Source: JAEUOS01 sp964470865
Lineage (GTDB): Bacteria > Pseudomonadota > Gammaproteobacteria > Burkholderiales > JAEUOS01
Assembly (NCBI GenBank): GCA_964470865.1
Contig: CAYYFR010000022.1
Location: 1-46,760, forward strand
DNA length: 46,760 nt
Direction: 5' to 3'
Shown: positions 24,337 through 33,127 of the stretch, piece by piece
How positions within the stretch are numbered: the first letter of the stretch is position 1
Layout: every line of letters begins with the position of its first letter
Notes under the pieces: generated by a model
What the model was told of the DNA's origin: nothing
Seen by the model: the letters and a program-made list of their open reading frames with translations, nothing else
The model's database searches: none
Program-made: the position numbers and the translations under genes

Positions 24337-25273
24337 CGGAATGTCGGCGTTCCAGCAAATTGTTGGCCACCAGAGCGCCGATCACCACGCCGGCACCAAG
24401 CCATTCAACCGGCAGCGGCATGTGTCCGCGCAGTGCGTCGACCGCGAACACCGCCACCGGGGTGGCATTGGCGATCAGCAGTGTATTGACCGCACCCAGC
24501 CGGGCCACAGCGATAGCAAACAGGAATATCGCCACGTAGAACGGGAATACACCGATGTAGGCGATCGCCGGCAATTGCGCCAGCACCGTCGCCGCCGAGG
24601 GCACCTGCGCAATCCCGAATGGCGTGAGAATGGCGGTCAGGATACAGATGCCGGCCGTCCCGGCCAGGCACGCTAACGTGGTGTAGCGCAAAGGTGACCA
24701 GGTGGCGAAGCGCTGTGCCCCCAGGGTGTAGACAATCCAGCCCAGGGCACCGACAAACGCCATCGCATCGCCGATCAGCGAGCCGCCGCTGAGCGCCCGG
24801 GTGAAGTCACCACGGGTGATCACCAGGGCCAGGCCGGCGAAGGCGACCAGGATGCAGGCCATGGTGTGGGTGGCGGGGCGTATGCCGCGGCTCACCCAGA
24901 ACCAGAATGCGGTCAACATCGGCTGCAGCGCCATGATCACCGAGATATGCCCCGGACTTGTGTAGTACAGGGCCCAGAACACGATCAGCCCGAACACCAT
25001 GAAGCCGGCACAGCCATGCAGCACCACCGACGCCCCGCGCCCTTCGGTGGAAAAGGCTGCCGCCCCCTCACGCCACCATAGCGTCAAGGCGAACAGCAAT
25101 GCACCGATCGCGTAACGCAGCACACCGAAGTAATACTGGTCCATGTACTGGAGCACGTGTTGCGACAAAGGCAACTGTGTACCCCACAAGAGGACCGTAA
25201 CCACCATACCCGCGGTAGCCAGCGTCCTGGCGCGTCCGTCGGACGCAACGCTCAGCATCGTCGTACCGTGCAC
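24308..25273 (-). CDS. EamA/DMT-family transporter 2
   Basis: A 321-residue EamA-type transporter with about ten helices, the first beginning around residue 18 (LATAGMVVTVLLWGTQLPLS). The start may be the ATG at 25273 or the one at 25258 (MLSVASDGRART); neither has a clear ribosome site. It is only distantly like its convergent neighbour, so the pair is not a recent duplication. The C-terminal coding end overlaps the neighbour's by 29 bp. It is 37 bp downstream of the CoA-ligase gene on the same strand and probably co-transcribed with it. The substrate is unknown. Confidence 0.9.
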   Translation of the reverse strand: MHGTTMLSVASDGRARTLATAGMVVTVLLWGTQLPLSQHVLQYMDQYYFGVLRYAIGALLFALTLWWREGAAAFSTEGRGASVVLHGCAGFMVFGLIVFWALYYTSPGHISVIMALQPMLTAFWFWVSRGIRPATHTMACILVAFAGLALVITRGDFTRALSGGSLIGDAMAFVGALGWIVYTLGAQRFATWSPLRYTTLACLAGTAGICILTAILTPFGIAQVPSAATVLAQLPAIAYIGVFPFYVAIFLFAIAVARLGAVNTLLIANATPVAVFAVDALRGHMPLPVEWLGAGVVIGALVANNLLERRHSATALSRGAG

Positions 25274-25310
25274 GCAGCGGTCAAACGGGCATGCCCCGCA
25301 GTCGCATCAA

Positions 25311-26939
25311 CTAGGCCGTTGGCAGGCGGTGGTCGCGAAACTGTTCGCGCAGCTTCACCTTGAGCATCTTGCCGGTGGCCCCGAGCGGAATCGCATCGAC
25401 GAAGGCAACATCGTCCGGCAACCACCATTTGGCGATCTTGCCATCGAAGAAGTGCAGCAGTTCCTCCCTTGTAACATCCATGCCGGGCTTCTTCACTACC
25501 ACCAGCAGCGGCCGCTCATCCCATTTCGGGTGCGCAATACCGATCACGGCCGCCTGCTGGACCGCCGCATGCGCCACCGCGATGTTTTCGAGGTCAATCG
25601 AACTGATCCACTCGCCACCCGACTTGATCACGTCCTTGCTGCGATCGGTGATCTGCATATAGCCGTCGGGGCTGATCGAGGCCACGTCGCCGGTGGGAAA
25701 CCAGCCATCGACGAGTGGATCACCGCCCTCGCCTTTGAAGTAGTCGCGCACCACCCAGGGCCCGCGAACCAGCAGGTCGCCAAAGGCCTTGCCGTCCCAC
25801 GGCAGCTCCGCGCCGTCGCCACCGACGATCTTCATGTCCACGCCAAACACCGCACGACCCTGGGTGATTTCAACCTTGAACTGCTCTTCAGGCGCCTGCG
25901 ACAGATGCTTGGTCTTCAGGTTGCACACCGTGCCCAGCGGCGACATCTCGGTCATGCCCCAGGCATGCAGCACCTTGACCCCGTAGTCGTCCTGGAAGGT
26001 CTTGATCATCGCCGGCGGACATGAGGAGCCTCCGATCACGGTGCACCTGAGCGTCGAGAACTTGAGCCCGTTTTGTTTGAGGTGTGCGAGCAATCCCAGC
26101 CATACCGTGGGTACGCCCGCCGACATGCTCACCTTCTCGGTCTCGAACAATTCGAAAATGCTCTTGCCGTCAAGGTGCGGCCCGGGTAGCACCAGTTTCG
26201 CGCCTACCAGCGGGCAGGCATAGGCCAGGCCCCAGGAATTGACATGGAACATCGGCACCACCGGCAAAATGCAGTCGCGCGCCGAGCAGTTGAGGCTGTC
26301 CGGCAACGCCGATGCATAGGCATGCAGCATGGTCGACCGATGGCTGTACAGGGCGCCCTTGGGATTGCCGGTGGTGCCCGAGGTGTAGCACAGAGACGAA
26401 GCGGTGTTCTCGTCAAAACTCGGCCATTGCAACTGATCCGAGGCCGCGCCCAGAAGGTCTTCATAGCACAAGAGGCCCTCCAGCTTCGAATTCCCGGGCA
26501 TGTGCGCGCGGTCGGTCATCAGCACCAGGATCTTGCAGGTTTTCAGGTGCCCGGCGATGCCCTCCACCAGGGGCAGGAAAGTCAGGTCGAAGAACAGCAC
26601 CCGATCTTCGGCGTGGTTGATGATCCAGGCGATCTGCTCCGGAAACAGGCGTGGATTGATGGTGTGCATCACCGCGCCGATACCGGATATGCCGTAGTAC
26701 AGCTCGAAATGCCGATAGCCGTTCCACGCCAGCGTGCCGACACGGTCACCAAGGCCTACGCCGAGACTGTGCAGCGCATTGGCGGCGCGCTTGGCGCGAA
26801 GCCTGGCTTCGGCATAGGTGTAGCGATGCATGCCGCCCTCGACCGTGCGCGACACCACCTCGCTGTCGGCATGATGCCGCGCGGCATGTTCGATGACCGT
26901 GGAAATGAGCAGCGGTTGGCTCTGCATGAGGCCCAGCAT
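25311..26939 (-). CDS. Medium/long-chain acyl-CoA ligase (AlkK-like, ANL superfamily)
   Basis: A 542-residue AMP-forming ligase activating a carboxylic acid to its CoA thioester. Core motifs: P-loop YTSGTTGNPKGA (A3), HAWGMTEMSPLG (A5), DGWFPTGDVASI (A7), ITDRSKDVIKSGGEWISS (hinge, A8), and the catalytic Lys in PLGATGKMLKVKLRE (A10). The whole-protein look is that of AlkK-type fatty-acyl ligases. The ATG at 26939 has GGAG seven nt upstream. A TATAAT -10 element lies 67 bp ahead, and the leader contains an 11-bp tandem repeat. The EamA gene follows 37 bp downstream. Confidence 0.93.
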   Translation of the reverse strand: MLGLMQSQPLLISTVIEHAARHHADSEVVSRTVEGGMHRYTYAEARLRAKRAANALHSLGVGLGDRVGTLAWNGYRHFELYYGISGIGAVMHTINPRLFPEQIAWIINHAEDRVLFFDLTFLPLVEGIAGHLKTCKILVLMTDRAHMPGNSKLEGLLCYEDLLGAASDQLQWPSFDENTASSLCYTSGTTGNPKGALYSHRSTMLHAYASALPDSLNCSARDCILPVVPMFHVNSWGLAYACPLVGAKLVLPGPHLDGKSIFELFETEKVSMSAGVPTVWLGLLAHLKQNGLKFSTLRCTVIGGSSCPPAMIKTFQDDYGVKVLHAWGMTEMSPLGTVCNLKTKHLSQAPEEQFKVEITQGRAVFGVDMKIVGGDGAELPWDGKAFGDLLVRGPWVVRDYFKGEGGDPLVDGWFPTGDVASISPDGYMQITDRSKDVIKSGGEWISSIDLENIAVAHAAVQQAAVIGIAHPKWDERPLLVVVKKPGMDVTREELLHFFDGKIAKWWLPDDVAFVDAIPLGATGKMLKVKLREQFRDHRLPTA

Positions 26940-26967
26940 ATGTTTCTCCGGATAGGCGATTGCAGCG

Positions 26968-26989
26968 ACGAAACAGCTACGAAACAGCT
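26968..26989. repeat. Tandem 11-bp repeat in acyl-CoA ligase leader
   Basis: Two perfect direct copies of ACGAAACAGCT (26968-26978 and 26979-26989), followed by a third partial copy ACGAAAACGC. The period equals about one helical turn. It lies between the predicted -10 element and the start of the acyl-CoA ligase gene, thus in the transcribed leader. Confidence 0.8.
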
Positions 26990-27005
26990 ACGAAAACGCA
27001 TTGCG

Positions 27006-27011
27006 ATTATA
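27006..27011 (-). promoter_or_regulatory. Candidate -10 element of acyl-CoA ligase gene
   Basis: A perfect TATAAT on the minus strand, 67 bp upstream of the ATG at 26939. I see no good -35 hexamer at 16-18 bp, so the promoter may need an activator or extended contacts. Confidence 0.5.
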
Positions 27012-27082
27012 GCTGCCGCCCATGCGATGCTGCGCCAAGCCAAGGTCGCCTGCGCGACCTCGCGCAGGGCTGATCAGACGAG

Positions 27083-27112
27083 AAAAAGCCCGCATGCGAA
27101 ATGCATGCGGGC
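27083..27112 (-). terminator. Rho-independent terminator of the CHAT-cyclase-FecR unit
   Basis: On the minus strand a perfect 10-bp stem GCCCGCATGC/GCATGCGGGC with a five-base loop is followed by five T. It lies 24 bp past the FecR-like gene stop and closes the three-gene minus-strand unit. Confidence 0.93.
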
Positions 27113-27135
27113 CTGTGTGAACGCAGCGTCGCGCC

Positions 27136-27795
27136 TTACCTGCCGCTGACCCAGGCTGCCAGTTCCTTGACCTCCTGGCTACCCGGCTGACGCTCCTGCA
27201 TGGCCTTGACCACCGTCTTCATGTCCTCGTACATCATGTGACTGTCGAGCACGGTGTAAAGATAAAGCTCTGGCGTGATGTCATCGGCTGCGGCAGTGGC
27301 GCGCCAGGCGTCATAGGTCTTCTTCGCAGAAGCCACTTCGGCGCTCTGGCTGGCACTCAGTTGCTGGGTTTTGATCCCGCGTACGGTCACGCCGCCCGCA
27401 CGCCCCAGCTTGGCGATCTGTATCACCTCCGCGGTCTGCGCCAGTTTGGCCGGCGCGCTGCCCGGCACCTGGGAGACCTCCGGCCGGCCGGCCGTCGCGT
27501 CGCCCTGCTTCGCGCCAGCCTTGAACACCGCCGGCCCCTTCCAGGTTTCCTGGCGACCACCGTCGAAATACACCACGCGCAACAGCGCGCCTTCAGCCAC
27601 AGTGAAGCGATCACCTTCACGAACCTTCATGAAGGGGGTTGCCCGCGTGGCGGCACTACCGCCCTGATAGGTAACCTCACCCTGCATCTGGTTGATCAAG
27701 CCGACGTCGGCCCCCGACCAGGCAACGCATGCGAACCCAAGGCACAGCATCTGGCCTGACCAGCGGACAAGGCGGGAAAGAGTCAAGGTTGTCAT
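27136..27795 (-). CDS. Exported FecR-domain-like protein of unknown function
   Basis: A 219-residue protein, not assigned to a named family with certainty. The start is the ATG at 27795, with AAGGA six nt upstream. Residues 1-~28 form a signal peptide (hydrophobic MLCLGFACVAWSGA). The segment of about residues 30-95 resembles the FecR-type beta domain: INQMQGEVTYQGG, KVREGDRFTVAEGALLRV, VYFDGGRQETWKGP. The second half is charged and helical (AEVASAKKTYDAWRAT) and ends AWVSGR. It is the last gene before a strong terminator, downstream of the CHASE2 cyclase. Proteins with this kind of domain often sit beside CHASE2 and CHAT genes, which suggests a ligand- or envelope-sensing partner; that role is inference. 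Confidence 0.75.
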   Translation of the reverse strand: MTTLTLSRLVRWSGQMLCLGFACVAWSGADVGLINQMQGEVTYQGGSAATRATPFMKVREGDRFTVAEGALLRVVYFDGGRQETWKGPAVFKAGAKQGDATAGRPEVSQVPGSAPAKLAQTAEVIQIAKLGRAGGVTVRGIKTQQLSASQSAEVASAKKTYDAWRATAAADDITPELYLYTVLDSHMMYEDMKTVVKAMQERQPGSQEVKELAAWVSGR

Positions 27796-27962
27796 TTGGA
27801 TTCCTTCATAAATCCGCCGCCGCCGGGTGTCGGCATCGCCATTATGCATCGCGCCATGATGCAACGCACCAACCGATATTGCTCGTAAAGCCGCAAGACC
27901 TCAAGGCAAAATGTCACGCAGGCCTGCGCAAGCGGGCCGATTGCCGGCTCATATCACCATTT

Positions 27963-29873
27963 TTAACGATTCCGCAGGCCTTCGTCACCCGTCACCTCGA
28001 CCACGTCAACCACCCCCGAGCGACCTTTTACCGCGATGCTGTCGCGCCGCCCTGCGATCACGCCCGCGCCCGCCGCTTCGACAGTGGCACGGCTGGCAAC
28101 AATCCGCCAGCCAAGGTCCTTGGTTGCCCCCTCCAGGCGCGAGGCGGTATTCACGGTATCGCCAATGATGGTGTACTCGCGGCGCTTTTCGGTGCCGATG
28201 TCACCCGAGATCACCACACCGGTATGCAGCCCGATGCCGATGGCGAATTCCGGCAGGCCGCGGTCGCCGAAGCGCTCGTGCATCCAGAGCTTGAACTCGT
28301 CAGCGGCGGCCAGCATGCCAAGCGCGGCGCGCACCGAACGGCGCGCGTGGTCCGGGTAAGGCACGGGCGAGCCGAACATCGCCATCACGGCATCGCCGAT
28401 GTACTTGTTGACATTGCCGCGTTCAGCCAGAATCGGCTCGCATACCCGTGCAAAATAGGTGTTGAGCATCTCGACGACTTCATGCGCGCTGAGCTTCTCG
28501 GAGATGGTGGTGAAATTGCGGATGTCGGAGAAAAGCACCGTCACCGTCATCTCCTCGCCCTTCAAGTCGAGCCCTTCTCCTTCACCCTGGTTGGCGATCA
28601 GGAGATCGACCACTTCAGACGACACGTAGGAACCGAACATCGAGCGCAGGCGGCGCCGCGCACGCTCCTCCCCGGTCAGCCGCAGGGCGAGCGTGATGAG
28701 GAACCCCAACAGCAGGGTCAACTGCAAAGCCGAAACCGGCAGCACCAAGTCGAAGCGGAAAGCCTGGTAAGCACCTGCGGCGAGCAACGCGGCCACGCCG
28801 ATACCGGCCGCAGCGCCGGCAAGCGGATGCAAATGCAGGAACAGCCAACCGGCCAGCACGGACATGGCCAGGATGACCAGCGCGATGCCGGCCCGATCGA
28901 GGTCGCGCGGGAAGTGTCCCGAGAGCAGGGTCTCGACGATGTTGGCATGTACTTCGCCACCGGTCATCTGCGATCGGGTAAAGCCCACCAGGCCACGCGA
29001 ATAAGGAGTCAGATGGGTGTCCTGTAAACTGGAGGAATCGTGTGCGGTGATGATCACCACCCGCCCCTTGAGCGCCTTGACCGCCGGCAGTTCGAGCGCC
29101 CCGGGCTCGAGCAGGCGCGCCATCGAGACACTGGGTATGGTGTTGGACGGCCCGACATAGCCGACCACGCGCGAGGCCGGTTTGCGTTCGATGCGTGCGC
29201 CGCCAACATTCCAGACAGCTGCCTGCGGATCCTGCGCGGCCACGCGCAGCGCAAGCTGGGTCGAAAACCCCAAGCCCGGCACGCCCGGCTCGGTGAGCAA
29301 CACCGGATAGTAGCGCCGCACGATGCTGTCCTGGTCGGGAAACAAATTGGCCAGGCCAACATCCTGCAACTGGTTGGGCAGCAGGTAGAAGTGTTCCGGG
29401 GGCGGCAGCACCAATTCGGACTCACCACGCGAGTTCTCTATCAGGTGACCGACCAGGATCTTGTTGCCATGCGCCAGCCGTTCGCGAAACGCGCTGTCGT
29501 AGGTACGGCTGATTTGCGTGTCCGGCAGGTTGAGTCGTTTGAGCCAGGTCTCGGCACTGGTGGCGTAAACGAAATCGAGGCCGATCACGCTGGCCCCGGC
29601 TTCGTCCAAAACCTTCATCGCGGCCGCGAAGTGCGGTTGCCAGAATGCCAGCGGATCGTCCTTGAGCTTGAGAAAGGTGGCGTCATCCACCGACACGATC
29701 GCCACATGCAAGGCCTCACGCCTCTTGCCGGCGACGTGATGCCAGGCGTCGTAGTAAAAATCGTCGAACCCGGTGAGAAGGCCCTGCCATTGCGCCGCCA
29801 GCGTCAGGCCCGCAGTGGCCAGCGCCACCGCCACGAAGCGCCGCAAATCATGCCAGAGTGCCATCGGGCTCAA
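27963..29873 (-). CDS. CHASE2-domain adenylate/guanylate cyclase
   Basis: A 636-residue membrane receptor cyclase. An N-terminal helix (~10-28) precedes a periplasmic CHASE2 sensor (~30-320; AIVSVDDATFLKL, VIGLDFVYA, ITAHDSSSLQDTHLTP). Three close helices (~325-400) lead to a class III cyclase domain (~435-615). Both metal-binding Asp residues are present (VLFSDIRNFTTIS and NKYIGDAVMAMFG), as is the transition-state segment GDTVNTASRLEGA. The Lys in NVNKYIGD favours ATP as substrate, so cAMP is the likely product. The ATG overlaps the stop of the CHAT gene as ATGA, implying coupled synthesis. Output may feed a CRP-like regulator not seen in this window. Confidence 0.92.
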   Translation of the reverse strand: MSPMALWHDLRRFVAVALATAGLTLAAQWQGLLTGFDDFYYDAWHHVAGKRREALHVAIVSVDDATFLKLKDDPLAFWQPHFAAAMKVLDEAGASVIGLDFVYATSAETWLKRLNLPDTQISRTYDSAFRERLAHGNKILVGHLIENSRGESELVLPPPEHFYLLPNQLQDVGLANLFPDQDSIVRRYYPVLLTEPGVPGLGFSTQLALRVAAQDPQAAVWNVGGARIERKPASRVVGYVGPSNTIPSVSMARLLEPGALELPAVKALKGRVVIITAHDSSSLQDTHLTPYSRGLVGFTRSQMTGGEVHANIVETLLSGHFPRDLDRAGIALVILAMSVLAGWLFLHLHPLAGAAAGIGVAALLAAGAYQAFRFDLVLPVSALQLTLLLGFLITLALRLTGEERARRRLRSMFGSYVSSEVVDLLIANQGEGEGLDLKGEEMTVTVLFSDIRNFTTISEKLSAHEVVEMLNTYFARVCEPILAERGNVNKYIGDAVMAMFGSPVPYPDHARRSVRAALGMLAAADEFKLWMHERFGDRGLPEFAIGIGLHTGVVISGDIGTEKRREYTIIGDTVNTASRLEGATKDLGWRIVASRATVEAAGAGVIAGRRDSIAVKGRSGVVDVVEVTGDEGLRNR

Positions 29874-32800
29874 TCGCCAACCAGTACGAACGGCGCCCAG
29901 AAAAACGGGTGTGCGCGCGAATACGTGCGACCACCGGTGGCGAAGCCGCTCCCGGCGACCGAGCGCTGCGCCGCCGCCAGTGACGCGATCGGCGACTTGC
30001 CGGCCTTGAGTTCGCGAAACGTTCCGGTGACAAGCGCCTGCGTTGCACTACTTTCCACCGGCCAATGACTGACCATCAGGCGCCGCGCGCCTGCGTACAT
30101 GAACGCGCGTGTGAGGCCGGCGAAGCCCTCACCATTGTTGCCGGCCGGCGATTCGCCGGCCGTATTGCATGCCGACAAGACCAGAAGATCGGCCGACAGT
30201 TCGAGGTCCTCGATGACCTCTTTCATCGACAACAGGCCGTCCTCGCCGCCCAGGTCGCCGGTGAGCGTCAACGCCAGCGCCGGCTGGGCCAGCGCGCGCG
30301 ACGGGGTGCGCGAGCGCCCTTCGGCGTCGGCGCCCGGATCGATGCTTTGCACGAAGTCGGCGCCAAGAAAGCCGTGGGTGGCGAACAGTACATAGCGCGC
30401 GTCCTTGAGCACGCCGGATTTGGCGCGCTTTTCCTGCGCTTCGCGGCGCGTCAGCACCAGCGAGGGCTCACCCAGCAGGGCCGCGACCTCGCGCGCCTCC
30501 TGCTCGGTTTCGGGCAGGCGCGGAATACGTGGCAGGCCGTCCGCCCCCGCGCCCGCAAGGCTGCCCAGCAGGTCGCGGGTAAGGGCGCTATAGGTCGCCA
30601 CCTCTCCGGATTCGGCACCAAACACCGGGTCGGCGAACGCCACAAGTTCACGCTGATAAGTGCCCGCCGCACGCGGATTGACCCGCTGCGAGGCAAGCGC
30701 CGCCAACGATGGCAGGTAGGTAAACCCGTGCGTGGCACCAGCGAACGGCAAGGCTGCGTATTCGGCCAGGAAGGGCTTCTCGGCGCTGCCGTCCGAGGCC
30801 GAGCGCACGGCGGCGAAGCGGGCGCGCTCCGCCTCGCCATAGCTTGTGACCAGCAACTCCAGCGGCAAGCCGTACAGGGCGCCGTCGGCCACCACCATAA
30901 CCTGGCGCGCCCCCGCGAGCACATCGGCCAGCGGCCGGATCAGATCCTGGTAAAGGCCGGCAAGAATCGCCGGATCGACCTGGCGCAGCACCACCGGAGG
31001 ATCCCCTTGGGCGATGCGCTCCATCGGGCGCCGGATCAGGCCGACGCGACGCGCGATCTCCTCGCGTGAAAGCCGCACGTGCACCATGCGAAAGCGTTCG
31101 CGGGTCACCGCAAAGACCAGCGTTTCATTCGGCAGCAGGGTAAACGACAGCAGCGCTTCTCCCGGCTTCATCAGTGTCTGCTGCAGTTCGTCCGCAGTCA
31201 CCGGTCGCGGCGCGGTCAGCTCCATATATCGCGGGTAGTCGCGCCATAGCTGGTCCTCTGCCTGCCTCAGGCCGGTTGCTGCTTCCTGCATGCGCCTGGC
31301 AATCCCCGCCTTGAGTTCGGCGGCACCGGGCTGTGATGCGGCAACCGAAAGCCCGGCCAAGCGCAACTCGGCAATGCTGTCCTGCAGGCTGCGGCGCTGC
31401 GCGGCCAGGCGCTCGAAAACCGCATCATCGGAAAAGCGCGCGACGTCGGCCTGGCGCAGCATCTCGGAGAACACCCGCGACTGGCTGCGCGAAGCAATTG
31501 CCAGTGCCTCCCGGTCAAAGCCGGCACCAGGCGTTTGCCCGTGCAACACCGCCAGTATGCGGATCAATTCACGGTAGACATACGAGAACTGGCCGAGGAA
31601 CGCATGGCGTGAGTCCTCCGACAGGCCGCGATTTTGCGCGTAAAGCGACTCGAGCGCATCCACCGCTTCCCGGTAGTAGGGCAAGGCTTCGCGCAAGCGC
31701 CCACGTCGCGCCAGGCTGTAGGCCATGCTGCTTGCGTTGATCAACAGATTGCGCTGCACGCCGGCGTCGCGCGCAATCGCCACTGCCTTGGCATAGTTGG
31801 CTTCAGCCTCGGCGATGCGCCCCTGGCGGTCATAGGTGATGGCAAGCGTGGTGAGCATGCTGGCGGTATCAAGATGCGTGGGCCCCAGCGCCTGTTCGGC
31901 GATCGCCAGCGCGCGTTGGTGCAGCGGCAAGGCTTCGTCGAAGCGCCCGCGCCCTGCAAGGAGAACGGCAAGGTTGTTGAGTGTCGCCGACATGGCCGCA
32001 CCGCCCGCACCCTGCAACCGCTCTTGAATTGCCAGCGCCCGCCGGTAGAGTGTCTCGGTTTCCGACGCCTGTCGCGCCACCCCGACTTCGATACGCGCGC
32101 GCCGCCCCGGCGCCGCACCCAGCGCCGCCGGAGCGCCGGTTTCATCCTGTTTGCTTTGTTCAAACAGAGTGTTGGCAACATTGTTGAGGCTCAGCGCAAT
32201 GTCCGGGTGAGCAGGCGGCAAACCTTTCTCGCGTGCCGCCAATACACGCCGGAAGAGCTGCTCGGCTTCACCAAACTTGCCCTGCAGCAGCATCACATTA
32301 CCCAGATTGGTCAAGGTCGCAAGCGTCGTCGGATGCTCAGGGCCCAGTTGCTTCTCATGCACCGCCAATGCACTTCGATGCAGATTTTCCGCCTGCGACA
32401 CATCTCCGGTCGCCGCCGTGACCGTAGCCGGCGTGCCTGCTTGCGCGCCCGCGCCGGACGCCATCGCTTGCCTGCCCGGTGACTGGCTCGCGCCCTGCGC
32501 CAGTTGACCGCTCCTGCCCAGGCGGTCCAGCACGCGTGCCAGGTTGGCCAGCGTCACGGCAGTGTCCGGGTTGTCGCGACCAGCGGTTTTTTCCTTGATC
32601 GCCAGGGCCCTGCGCAGCAACAACTCGGCATTGGCGAAATCCCCCTGGCGTTCAACCACCAGGCCAAGGTTGTTGAGCATGGCGCCCACGAATTCGTGCT
32701 GCGGACCCAGGTGCTTCTCGTAAATCGCCAAGGCGTCGCGAAAACTCGCTTCCGCGCCGGCCAGATCGTTCAGGCGCAGGCGCGCCGAACCCAGCGCTGA

Positions 32801-33043
32801 ATGGCTGGTGGCGACGTTGGGGTCGGCCGCACCAAAACCTGCCGTTCCCGCCGCCAGCGCCTCGCGCGCCAGGCGGTCGGCCTGGGCGAAGTCGCCCTTG
32901 GCCAACCAATCGTCAACCTGCCCCTGCAATTGCTGCCATCGCTGGGCGTCAGGCAGGGACAAGGGCCGCGAACTTTGCGCAGCCGCAGCAGTCAGGCAAA
33001 GCGTGGCAACACAGGCGGCGATACAATTGCGAATGCTGATCAA
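29870..33043 (-). CDS. Exported TPR-CHAT protein (caspase-like protease fold)
   Basis: A 1057-residue protein with a signal peptide (MISIRNCIAACVATLCLTAA), then tetratricopeptide repeats at about 35-480 (many with the LNNLG/LYRRALAI pattern), a linker helix region, and a C-terminal CHAT peptidase domain (~700-1055). The catalytic pair is intact: His890 in VLFATHGFLGAD and Cys959 in LVLSACNTAGES, counted from the TTG start at 33043. GGAGG lies 4 nt ahead of that TTG. CHAT domains are cysteine proteases related to caspases and separase, here with repeats that probably bind a partner. The substrate is unknown. It is the first gene of the unit with the CHASE2 cyclase (ATGA overlap) and the FecR-like protein. 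Divergent from selO. Confidence 0.92.
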   Translation of the reverse strand: MISIRNCIAACVATLCLTAAAAQSSRPLSLPDAQRWQQLQGQVDDWLAKGDFAQADRLAREALAAGTAGFGAADPNVATSHSALGSARLRLNDLAGAEASFRDALAIYEKHLGPQHEFVGAMLNNLGLVVERQGDFANAELLLRRALAIKEKTAGRDNPDTAVTLANLARVLDRLGRSGQLAQGASQSPGRQAMASGAGAQAGTPATVTAATGDVSQAENLHRSALAVHEKQLGPEHPTTLATLTNLGNVMLLQGKFGEAEQLFRRVLAAREKGLPPAHPDIALSLNNVANTLFEQSKQDETGAPAALGAAPGRRARIEVGVARQASETETLYRRALAIQERLQGAGGAAMSATLNNLAVLLAGRGRFDEALPLHQRALAIAEQALGPTHLDTASMLTTLAITYDRQGRIAEAEANYAKAVAIARDAGVQRNLLINASSMAYSLARRGRLREALPYYREAVDALESLYAQNRGLSEDSRHAFLGQFSYVYRELIRILAVLHGQTPGAGFDREALAIASRSQSRVFSEMLRQADVARFSDDAVFERLAAQRRSLQDSIAELRLAGLSVAASQPGAAELKAGIARRMQEAATGLRQAEDQLWRDYPRYMELTAPRPVTADELQQTLMKPGEALLSFTLLPNETLVFAVTRERFRMVHVRLSREEIARRVGLIRRPMERIAQGDPPVVLRQVDPAILAGLYQDLIRPLADVLAGARQVMVVADGALYGLPLELLVTSYGEAERARFAAVRSASDGSAEKPFLAEYAALPFAGATHGFTYLPSLAALASQRVNPRAAGTYQRELVAFADPVFGAESGEVATYSALTRDLLGSLAGAGADGLPRIPRLPETEQEAREVAALLGEPSLVLTRREAQEKRAKSGVLKDARYVLFATHGFLGADFVQSIDPGADAEGRSRTPSRALAQPALALTLTGDLGGEDGLLSMKEVIEDLELSADLLVLSACNTAGESPAGNNGEGFAGLTRAFMYAGARRLMVSHWPVESSATQALVTGTFRELKAGKSPIASLAAAQRSVAGSGFATGGRTYSRAHPFFWAPFVLVGD

Positions 33044-33127
33044 TCATCCTCCGTGCCGTCATGGCCAGGCGCCGGCGCGGGCGCGCAGCGCACCAAAATT
33101 GCCCTTCAACTGAAAGAGTATGCCACT

